A stretch of DNA of 15,255 nt from Ciborinia camelliae (taxonomy: Eukaryota; Ascomycota; Leotiomycetes; Helotiales; Sclerotiniaceae): positions 2,768,815 to 2,784,069 of the forward strand of contig JANPYM010000005.1 in NCBI GenBank assembly GCA_025890175.1. Reading direction: 5' to 3'. The position numbers and the translations under genes were made by a program. The notes under the pieces were generated by a model. The model was not told the DNA's origin and ran no database searches. It saw nothing but the letters and a program-made list of their open reading frames with translations. Positions 7,808-15,255 of the stretch are shown piece by piece; positions within the stretch are counted from its first letter, which is position 1, and each line of letters begins with the position of its first letter.

Positions 7808-10784
7808 CTACCAATTTTGATTTTGTCCATACGTAATAATACCCGGTTGACCCATGTAAGCAGGAAGATCACCATCCAACAACGTTTGCCAATATTCCCA
7901 ATCCATGGGAGTGATATCAGGCATCGAGGTATCGAGGAAAGAATCCGAAGCGAGCCATGGTTGTTCCTGAGGTGTGTGCATTGGCATGTGCATCGATGAC
8001 CAAGGTTGTGAGGGTTGATGTGGTGGCATGTAATCAGGTGGTTTTTGCCGAACGTAAGATTCGGCGGTGCCGGGCATGTGCCAGTGATTCACGGTTCGGA
8101 ACGGATCGGAAAGATCATCATGCTGCTCGATCGATCTTGGAGCTTGGTCGTGCCTTGGTCTCTGGGATCGTAGGATGGATATAAACCTTGGTGGAGTGAT
8201 ATCATCTGGTGAACGTCCACTTTCTTCCCTTTTCTCCCAAGCGTTGAGGACTAAATTTCCCAAGGCAAAATAAACACCACTTTTGGTATCGTTAAGCATC
8301 TCGGCACGAAATTCATATGCAAGTTCAACTTGTTGCCATGCTTTATCAACCAATTCCCCTCTTTCTCTCCGACGAAGCTCGCTGAGCAGATAAATGAATG
8401 CATCCAACTGAAAATGTACATGAATATGCCAGAGATACCTTTGAACAAGCTTTTCGGAATGACCCAAGCCATCATATTCAAGCATCTTTAATGATTCATT
8501 AAAAAGCATATCTCTTTCCTTCTGTGGCATGCTCGCACCTTTATCAGGATATTGTCGTGGGTGATGAGCCGTTAATCTCATGTTGCAGATGACCGATCTC
8601 GCAACATATATCGACAGTAAATGTAATGGTATCGATGGATCACAGTATTGCAAATACTTATCCTGAAGTCTGGTCTCTAATTCGTCTATAGTCTTGTCCT
8701 TTTCGGCAATAATGTTCGAACCCGGAGGGATATGAGATGGAGGACCATGGTGACCTCCTCCATGACCGTGGCCACCTTGACCAAAGCTATTTGCTTTTCG
8801 AATAGCTTGTGAGACTTCATATCTAATGCAGCAGAAAAGCATTTCAGTTGTTCCGGCTCGCTCGGGTGGAGGTTCTATCATGTCGGGAGTGAGATCGCTA
8901 TCACTAACATTGAGTGGTAATTTTGTATCGAATTTTGCTAGCCACTACATAACATAAAGTCAGTAACATCTTAAATACAAACGTGGAGGGATAATTTGAG
9001 TAGGATGAGGAGGAGGTATCAATAAACAGTAGAAATGATATATGAGACTGAGAATTGATGGATGTCGAGAGAAGATAAACTTACTGCAGGAAATCCTGCT
9101 CCACATAACTTTGCTGCAAAACCATCGAGGAAAACTATCTGCCACCAAACTCTCCTCCTCATTTCTGTATCGAAAGGTGATAGACTATGAGAAGATCCAT
9201 CACGATGAATACCCAATCTCTGACCGATTCGAACGGCAGAACCTGTTAAAATCCAAAATGCATGAGCATCATAATGCTTACGAGCTGCAAGCTAATGGAG
9301 TGAAGTTAGCTTCAGAAGTAAAGAGTTTATCGCAGTAATACTAGAAAAGGATTTCTTTTGGGGGGGCATTCGAGTTAAGGGGAGACAGATGGAGTAAGAA
9401 TTTACTTACAAGAAATAAACAATAAGCTTGCAAGGCGGTCAAATTGAGGGATTTGATGTATTTGACATTAATAAGGGCTTGTTGTGTAGCATGAGAGTAT
9501 CTCGAAAGAAGTACCGCTCTTGGTTCATTGAAAGTACTCTCACATTCATCATCTTTTAGTGATCCGATAGAAAGAAGGTAAATAACAAACATGAGAGCTT
9601 CTGTAGGTTTTGGGATATTATCCATATCTGAAGTTGCTTCCAAGATCATCTCTTGGACGGTTGGGGCATGAAAAAGCTTTATTAATGGATTGACATTGGT
9701 TAGGAAGATTTGCCATAATCTAAAAATCGTAACAGGTTGTGGATGAAGGGATCTCAGATTTCTTTTCGAACTAATCAAGTTTCCAAGGAGAATTGTTGAT
9801 TCCTCGGGAAAGAGAGGATTGTCATTGTTGCTGTTGTTATTATCATCATCATCTGATGATACTTGAAATGCTTCTTTTGGATCTTGTAGTTCATTACTGA
9901 GATTCTCCCAAATAGTGCTAAAAACAGTAATGAGTTAGCAAATATACATATACACCTACATCTGTATTACCCATCGATTAAAACGGACTTCCGGGAGAAC
10001 TGGTAGGTAGGTAATAGTCTGTCTGTACGTACTTTTCTATGTAACGAGAGTTACCATGCTTAGAAAACAATTGACCTCTTCCAGGTTTAGAGCCACGAGC
10101 GCAACCCATGGAATGATTCCCGTGTAATGATTCATGAGGAGTAGAACTCGTATGGTGACAGCGATGTTTGTTTGATCCATTTTGGCTCTCGTTACTATCA
10201 GACCCGGTTGCCCTCGCCGTCGCCGTAGTAGGTTCTTTACCTTTGTTACTCGGGTTTTGAGTTTGTGGATTTGGGGTCTTTTCTTGGCGACTTCGACTTG
10301 GACTTAACTCATCAGCATCTGCACCCACACCCACATCTTCTGTGCCACTTGCATTCGCACTTCCACTTCCCATACCACCACCACTCGTAACTCCATCATC
10401 ATCATCAATTCGAATGCCATTAACTCTTAATAAATGTTCATATTTCCTCATTTTCGCAGCAACATCCAATTCGCTAAATTTACGTCTTCTACGACGTGGA
10501 GCAGCGGGTGTACTTGTGATACATTCGGCATGTGCTTTCACACAATTTGAACATTGCGGTTTTTGTCGGTCGCATCGTACTTTTCTCTGTTGACAGAGGA
10601 TACAAGAATGACCACGAGTTATCTTGTAATGTACTGGTTGTGGTTGTGATTGTGATTGTGGTTGAGGTTGAGGTTGAAATTGCGGTTGAAATGGAGGTTG
10701 TGGTTGTGGTTGAGATGAACGTGGAGGGGGAGGTGGAGGTGGAGGTAGTACCGTCGGACCAGGAGGTTGAAGAGATGACTCCAT
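7808..10784 (-). CDS. Zn2Cys6 fungal-type transcription factor, 4 exons, 867 aa
   Basis: A nuclear sequence-specific regulator; the target genes are unknown. Exons in coding order: 10784-10033, 9917-9410, 9291-9085, 8944-7808. The introns (115, 118 and 140 nt) all have GT..AG ends and branch points (GCTAAC, GCTAAC, CTGAC), and all phases agree (2604 nt). Residues 10-52 are Pro/Gln-rich. The binuclear zinc cluster uses Cys61, 64, 71, 78, 81 and 88 (CX2CX6CX6CX2CX6C). A basic linker (PRRRRRK, 97-102) and a short coiled-coil-like helix (about 104-122) follow, as usual in the family. Residues 128-240 are low-complexity. The fungal-specific middle domain runs from about 290 into the 600s and includes FWILTGSAVRIGQRLGIHRDG (432-452) and RRRVWWQ (465-471). 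A His/Gly insert lies at 548-560, and a DWEYW motif near the C-terminus (837-841). The splice joins restore family-typical sequence (RYIEN|TIW; LFL|LAARK; FPA|WLAKFDTKLPLN). An upstream in-frame ATG at 10916 would add 44 residues. It is transcribed away from the transporter gene. Confident on class, less so on the exact start. Confidence 0.9.
10542..10602 (-). other. Region encoding the Zn2Cys6 DNA-binding cluster
   Basis: On the minus strand this encodes CILCQQRKVRCDRQKP followed by QCSNC and the last cysteine, closely matching the metal-binding loop of cluster-type fungal regulators. The second loop has six residues between Cys71 and Cys78 (an extra Gln before CSNC), where many relatives have five. 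All six cysteines and the KVRCDRQKP basic/proline turn that contacts DNA in this family are present, so the domain should be functional. Confidence 0.9.
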
Positions 10785-11007
10785 GATTGAGGTGAAGATT
10801 GATAGGTATAAAAAGGTAAGCAACCGGTAGATGAGGAGATTACTGCAATTGATGAGACCTACGATGAAGTTTGAAGGGGGTAAAAATGCGACGATGAATT
10901 GATGACGCAGATTCAATTACCGGTCCTGATAATACTGGTAATAGTAATGGTAATGGTAATACTTGTAATCCTCCGCACTTGAACTCGTATGCCCATACCA
11001 GGAGTTT

Positions 11008-11018
11008 CGGGAATGCCG
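11008..11018. promoter_or_regulatory. Candidate Zn2Cys6 site CGG-N5-CCG
   Basis: CGGGAATGCCG is an inverted pair of CGG triplets with a 5-bp spacer, 224 bp upstream of the regulator's start codon. Zn2Cys6 dimers commonly bind CGG half-sites at a protein-specific spacing. It could be an autoregulatory or bidirectional site. A site this short also occurs by chance. Confidence 0.35.
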
Positions 11019-11346
11019 GGGGGGTTTAGTCAAGACCTCGGGATTCAAATAATATATGATTGATCAACATATGTACGGTATGTTTCTTCTCCAATATCTA
11101 TAAATAACCAATAAACCTTACTGTCCATAAGATTTCGTGGTCAACACTTCAATGAAGTCTTTGAATTCAAATAAATGGTCTTCTCATGATATCAAGTGAT
11201 ATACAAGAGGAAGAGATGGAAGAGATGGATATTTCGATATCGTGGATAGAATTGAAGTCAAATTGCGATGAGTTGTACAAGGCTGGTGTTGTATCCTACA
11301 GAGAATTGAGGGAGGAGATAGATTTCTTGAGGTGTCAGGTGTTGAT

Positions 11347-11384
11347 CGGGGTCGGGGTCGGGTTTCGGCAACTCTTCGGTCCCG
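11347..11384. promoter_or_regulatory. Cluster of CGG triplets in the divergent promoter
   Basis: CGG occurs at 11347, 11353, 11359, 11366 and 11377, and CCG at 11382, which closes a GTCGGG...CCCGAC inverted repeat. The first three are regularly spaced (CGG-N3-CGG-N3-CGG). Six half-sites in 38 bp stand out in otherwise AT-leaning intergenic DNA. The cluster could bind a Zn2Cys6 factor, perhaps the neighbouring one. A simple GGGGTC microduplication is the plain alternative. Confidence 0.35.
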
Positions 11385-11912
11385 ACAATAATCTTTCCTA
11401 CTATTATTGTTTGTTCAAACCTTTCAAGTTTTCTCATTGGGTAAAATGGAACAGGAGAGCTGGAGAAGAGCTGGAAGTTCATGAGCTTCGCTATTGCCTC
11501 ATTCGGTAGGATGAAGGTACCTAGGGAGGGAGACAGTTAGATACAGTTCATGTGATGAAAGGAAAAAGTGAGAAAAAATGATGATAATTCAATTCTTTTT
11601 CTTTTTCTTTTTCTTTTCAATAAAATCATCAAACAAAATCTGTGTTACCATTACCATTCAACCTCTCACTGCACCTGTACATATCCGACTACCTATCTTC
11701 TTCCAGACATCTCTTCTCATTTATAACAATATAATTTCTCTCTTATTTACACTTTAGTTTTCTTTCCCTCTCATCATATCATTTGATACATTGTCTTCGG
11801 ATTTTGAGGAGAGAGGGTAGAGATTTTGATCATCCTGCTCTTCTCTTCTCTTCTCTTCTCAGCTTTTTGTTGTTCCTCGAGTATTTCGTTCACCTGTCCC
11901 CACCGCCTTGAC

Positions 11913-11933
11913 ATGATTTTATCACACACATAA
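11913..11933 (+). other. Possible upstream ORF before the transporter
   Basis: An ATG at 11913 opens a six-codon frame (MILSHT) that stops at 11933, about 120 nt before the transporter start. If the transcript begins upstream of it, for example near the CT-rich run at 11838-11860, it could dampen translation. The transcription start is unknown. Confidence 0.3.
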
Positions 11934-12052
11934 CATCAAGATCGAGATTTGACAAACTACAATTTAACAAATTACTCGTTGGCTTGCATCCTGCTTGTAT
12001 TTGGGACCTACTTCTACTTCTACTTCTCCTTAATATTGTACGTCCTTCAATT

Positions 12053-14984
12053 ATGATTTCCGATCCAGAGCCCCAGGATCAGGAGATTGATCTCATTAGC
12101 TTCCTAGCTGAAGAACCAATACTTTCAACTGAGATTTCTCGAATCGTACTGGATGATGTGCGAATTCTCAGAGGGTACTTTCCTATCGCTAACAGGAGGA
12201 AGTACAACATGGCACGCGATTCTGCTCAATCCACAGGAACGAGCTCTTTTGGTGTCCCCCTGACCACCACCTCCAATGGGCGCGTCGCTCGTTGGGGAAC
12301 CAGGGAAAACAATGAGGAGAGAAAGCTTCCAGGCTGTAGTCAACTGACTATGATGATGTTGGCCCTCTGCTTGTGTGTGGTGATTGTATCTCTGGTAAGT
12401 TCTCTCCTTTTCAGACGCGAATTCGTCTCATATTCCTCAAATCTTAATGTTGATTGTCCCATCTATTTTTAAATAATCTCAACCTTCATCTCCCCTTCAA
12501 TGTTCAAATACTCTTCAATGCCTTATCACTCCTCAAATAATTCAGGGAGTTCAGCTCCAGTTCCTCAAATCCTAATGTTGATGGTTTCATATATTTTCAA
12601 GCAACCTTAACTTTCATTTCTCTCCTTCAATGTTCAAATCCTCTTCAAATACTCCTCAATGTCTCGTCATTCCACAAATAATTTCGCCTCTCACCTCTCC
12701 TTCAACATTCACATACCATCTAACATCTCATTACTTGTCAAACAATCTAAGATACTCATCTAATGCTTCTCAAATTTTACCCTCCATTGTCTAAATGGCC
12801 CAAAAAACGTAATGATACTAACAAGAATTTTAGGATCGAACAATCCTTAGCACTGCCATTCCAACAATCACCAATGAATTTAACTCACTTGAAGATATCG
12901 GATGGTACGGATCAGCCTATTTACTCACAAGCTGTGCAACTCAATTGGTCTTCGGTAAAATCTACAAGTTCTATAACTATAAATGGGTTCTCATGATAGC
13001 AATTGCCATTTTTCAGGTTGGGGTAAGTACCATTCTACACACCTAAGCTACTATTGTAACAAATTTCTAGTCTGCTATCTGCGGTTCCGCGGCAAATTCT
13101 AAGGTTTTGATTGCTGGTAGAGCCATCTGTAAGTCTGTTATTGCCCCTTCACTATCAATCTCCTGAACTAACGTAGAAAAAAGCTGGTTTAGGTTCTTCT
13201 GGGATTTTCAAGTGAGCACAATCAACAAGTTTCATTTTCTGTATTCTATTTGCTTCCTATCCTAATGAAGCATTTTATTCTCATCCCCCATACATTTCCC
13301 CCCATACATTTCCCCCCATACATTTCCCCCATACATTTCCCCCCCATACCTTCATTGATAGGCAATTACTGACTCCGTAATGTTATAGTGGAGTCCTCCT
13401 AATCATGATGGACAACGTCCCCCTTCGTACACGATCTATTTTCATGGGTAAAAAAATACCTCCATTCATGCTATGTACATCGAGCTAAAATGATCAATAT
13501 TAGGCTTGTTCGGAGCAATTTTCGCAATTTCTAATGTTTGTGGACCATTACTTGGAGGTCTCTTTACTACCAATATCAGTTGGAGATGGTGTTTCTATCT
13601 CAACCTTCCAATGGGTTCAACTGCTGCGTTTATTCTCTTCTTCACAGTTAAAGGATCACCAACTAAGAATACGGATAGCTTTCGACAAAAACTTGAGAAG
13701 ATGGATAATTTCGGGACACTCGTCTTTATCCCAGGACTTATGTGCATTCTTTTGGCTTTACAATGGGGAGGCAACACATACGACTGGGGAAATGCAAGAA
13801 TTATTGTCCTCTTCATATTGGGTGGTTTTCTTCTTATGCTCTTCATTATAATCCAGTTCAAAGCCGGGGAAAATGCAACTTTACCAATTCGGATTATCAA
13901 GCAAAGATCTATTGCCGCAGCAGTATGGTTTTCCTTTTTCAACTCAGGATCTCTATACATTCTGATTTATTACCTTCCACTCTGGTTCCAAGCTAGTCAA
14001 GGTCTTGACGCAATCAACTCCGGATTCCGTACTATTCCATTGGTCTTAGCTCTCGCTCTAGGCAATATCTTTGCCGGAATCTTTACAAAAGCCATCGGAT
14101 ATTATGTGCCAATGGTCATCGCATCCTCAGTTATCGCAGCGATCGGCGCAGGGCTTCTCACCACACTTCGACTAGATAGTGGACCAAGAGAATGGATGAG
14201 TTGGCCAGTTATTTTCGGATGGGGTATTGGTCTCGGTATGCAGCAAGCCAATTTAGCCGTTCAAGCATGTCTACAAGACGATGATATTTCAACTGGTCTG
14301 GCATTTATACTCTTCGCACAAAGTCTTGGTGGCACTATATTCGTCACTATCGGTCAAGCCATCTTCTCACATGAATTGGTTAAGAACCTCTCGGCTCTCA
14401 ATCTCACTTCCTTACCTGCTTCACTCATTTTACACGCCGGTGCCACGGAGCTTCGAAAGGTCGTCCCTTCATTACACGTAGAAGACATTTTGGCAGCATA
14501 CAACATAGCTATTACGAAAACTTTCCTCGCGGCCATTGTTACAAGCGCAGCTTCTCTCTTTGCCTGTCTCACCATGGAGTGGAAAAATCTCAAGAAAATC
14601 AAGCGAAACTCGGAACTCGAAGTTACAAGTCCTTCTGCAAGTCATGGCTCGGGTGATGAGGAACCTCCACATCTGCTGCGTTCTTCTGGGGGTACCAAAG
14701 TCGCGCAAACTGGACTCCCTCGAGGTCTCGGTCTGGGTAATACCTTGAATACGCCGCCGCCTTCCTCGAATCTGTTGGATCTGCAACAACAGTTGGAGAC
14801 GATTAGGGAGGAGAGGGAAAAATCTAGTAGTGTGGAGACGAGTCCAAATGTGAACGGGGAGAAAAGTTCAGGGGATAAGGCGAAGGGGATTGATAGTGTT
14901 ACGAGCATGGTTTCGGAGAAGGGTCTTAATGTTGTTGATGATGATGATGATGATGATGATGATGAGATTAGAGCTGTGGGATGA
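12053..14984 (+). CDS. MFS efflux transporter, DHA2 (14-TM) class, 6 exons, 718 aa
   Basis: A membrane proton antiporter, probably exporting drugs, toxins or metabolites; the substrate is unknown. Exons: 12053-12394, 12834-13022, 13071-13128, 13184-13211, 13389-13447, 13504-14984 (2157 nt). Introns are 439, 48, 55, 177 and 56 nt. All are GT..AG in matching phase, with branch points such as TACTAAC (intron 1), CTAAC (3) and CTGAC (4). TM1 is at about 98-116, running into [10 protein letters not shown] (115-124). The loop 2-3 motif is [11 protein letters not shown] (155-165). The TM4 motif is [12 protein letters not shown] (Arg194). Motif C is [11 protein letters not shown] (234-244), and [11 protein letters not shown] starts at 251. 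The remaining TM helices lie in the uninterrupted last exon. A cytoplasmic tail of about 130 residues ends in nine Asp plus EIRAVG. All motifs are intact with no RIP-like stops. The start is uncertain: 12053 is the first ATG in frame, but Met53 (12209) has a better context (AACATGG) and gives a more usual N-terminal tail. Confidence 0.88.
12433..12690. repeat. Imperfect 128-bp tandem duplication inside intron 1
   Basis: TTCCTCAAATCTTAATGTTGAT starts at 12433 and TTCCTCAAATCCTAATGTTGAT at 12561. Similarity continues through CTCCTTCAATGTTCAAAT and the CTCAA-rich 3' part. A third, weaker echo (TCTCCTTCAACATTCACATACC) follows near 12695. Without these copies the intron would be an ordinary fungal length, so the duplication explains its unusual size. 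Confidence 0.8.
13184..13211 (+). other. 28-nt micro-exon of the transporter
   Basis: This small exon encodes only the end of the TM4-loop signature (S)GLGSSGIF(N). It was placed because exon 3 ends GRAI plus one base, and exon 5 starts with one base plus [11 protein letters not shown]. Using AG at 13182-13183 as acceptor and GTGAGC at 13212 as donor restores [15 protein letters not shown] in frame, exactly as the family requires. Confidence 0.8.
13290..13350. repeat. C-rich minisatellite in intron 4
   Basis: Four units of ATACATTTCCCCCC (14, 14, 13 and 15 bp, differing only in the C-run length) and a partial fifth lie in the 177-nt intron 4 of the transporter, upstream of its CTGAC branch point. 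They account for its greater length relative to introns 2, 3 and 5. Confidence 0.9.
14937..14963 (+). repeat. (GAT)9 microsatellite encoding poly-Asp
   Basis: Nine GAT codons give nine consecutive aspartates (residues 704-712) near the transporter's C-terminus. The tract stays in frame and is likely length-polymorphic. Confidence 0.95.
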
Positions 14985-15255
14985 AAGCTGAGAGCTGAGG
15001 ATCGGTTGAGATCTGAGGATCGATGATGATGATTTTAAATGACGAATGACGAATGATTCATGAATGATGGATGTATATAACGGGTGGTTATAACGGATGG
15101 TTATCATGGATGGAAAAGTAAAATGAGATAAAAGATAAAAGTTGTTTGTTACTATGGATGTCATATCGTGTCATAGTTTGTCTTTCTTTTTTCTTTTTTC
15201 TTTCTTTTTTGACTTTTTTTTTGGGGGGGGGGGCAAAGTTTATCATCATTATCGT
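14985..15255 (+). other. 3' flank of the transporter gene
   Basis: Short degenerate repeats lie here (GATGATGATG at about 15022-15032, GACGAATGAC at about 15041-15050, GGTTATAACGGATGG at about 15086-15100), then a T/C-rich run and a T9-G11 homopolymer pair (15214-15233). No other gene begins before the window ends. The 3' UTR and poly(A) site should be here, but no clear AATAAA is seen. Confidence 0.6.

Larger units (their letters stand above)
10785..12052. promoter_or_regulatory. Shared divergent upstream region of regulator and transporter
   Basis: 1.27 kb lies between the two presumed start codons, so promoter elements of both genes should be here. Visible features: CCGG at 10824-10827 and 10920-10923; CGG-N5-CCG at 11008-11018; a cluster of CGG triplets at 11347-11384; a palindrome CGATATCG at 11235-11242; C/T-rich runs at 11592-11618 and (CTCTT)n at about 11838-11860, common near filamentous-fungal transcription starts; and a short upstream ORF at 11913-11933. 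A 107-codon frame (11186-11509, plus) lies here but has no recognisable domain. Regulation of either gene by the neighbouring factor is inferred, not shown. Confidence 0.6.

Noticed and set aside
9042..9338. 98-codon plus-strand frame opposite the regulator's exon 3
   Set aside because: It is a shadow of exon 3 and its two flanking introns on the other strand. The minus-strand exon carries the conserved GIHRDG and RRRVWWQ motifs.
9978..10033. Read-through of exon 1 to give a stand-alone 268-residue zinc-cluster protein ending ...TSSPGSPF
   Set aside because: A strong donor GTACGT and acceptor TTTTTAG join exon 1 to a downstream frame with the family-typical RYIEN-TIWENLSNEL continuation, so the read-through is intronic.
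11186..11509. 107-codon plus-strand frame between the divergent genes, starting MISSDIQEEEMEEMD
   Set aside because: It has no recognisable domain and contains a CGG-repeat stretch. An overlapping frame on the other strand is equally open. Chance in a 1.27-kb intergenic region is more likely; transcript data could revive it.
11984..12052. Leucine-rich N-terminal extension of the transporter (DLLLLLLLLN)
   Set aside because: It would require initiation at TTG. The first in-frame ATG is at 12053, and the leucine run comes from a CTTCTA repeat in the leader.

Overview
The window looks like nuclear DNA of a filamentous ascomycete (Pezizomycotina). The evidence is two genes with short spliceosomal introns (GT..AG, branch points such as TACTAAC, GCTAAC and CTGAC), a fungal-specific Zn2Cys6 regulator and a fungal 14-TM major facilitator. 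A long, extremely AT-rich, gene-free block lies beside ordinary coding DNA, which is typical of species whose repeats were degraded by RIP (repeat-induced point mutation). Helotiales/Leotiomycetes is my guess, from the codon style and the AT-isochore layout only; it is unproven.

Layout. Positions 1-227 are a GC-moderate, hairpin-rich stretch ending in a possible hAT-like transposon terminus. Positions 228 to about 7500 are an AT-rich desert without a credible gene. Inside it lie a possible solo LTR (933-1225) carrying a 68-bp higher-order tandem repeat, a compact GC-rich nested palindrome (3124-3228), and a chain of unrelated T-rich tandem arrays from about 3.3 to 6.7 kb. A 54-bp dispersed repeat occurs twice (5649-5702 and 7143-7196), and its two copies differ mainly by RIP-type transitions. 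Composition returns to normal at about 7.4-7.6 kb.

The right half holds a divergently transcribed pair. On the minus strand, a four-exon gene (10784 down to 7808, 867 aa by my splice model) encodes a Zn2Cys6 transcription factor with a Pro/Gln-rich N-terminus and an intact fungal-specific middle domain. On the plus strand, a six-exon gene (12053-14984, 718 aa by my model) encodes a 14-TM proton-coupled efflux transporter of the MFS DHA2 (DHA14) class. The 1.27-kb shared upstream region contains a CGG-N5-CCG palindrome and a cluster of CGG triplets, the kind of half-site bound by Zn2Cys6 proteins. A regulator next to a drug/toxin-type exporter suggests an export or detoxification module, or the edge of a secondary-metabolite cluster. 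No biosynthetic gene lies in the window, so this is inference.

Both gene models come from reading frames and splice signals by eye, with every exon junction checked for phase. No transcript or database evidence was available.
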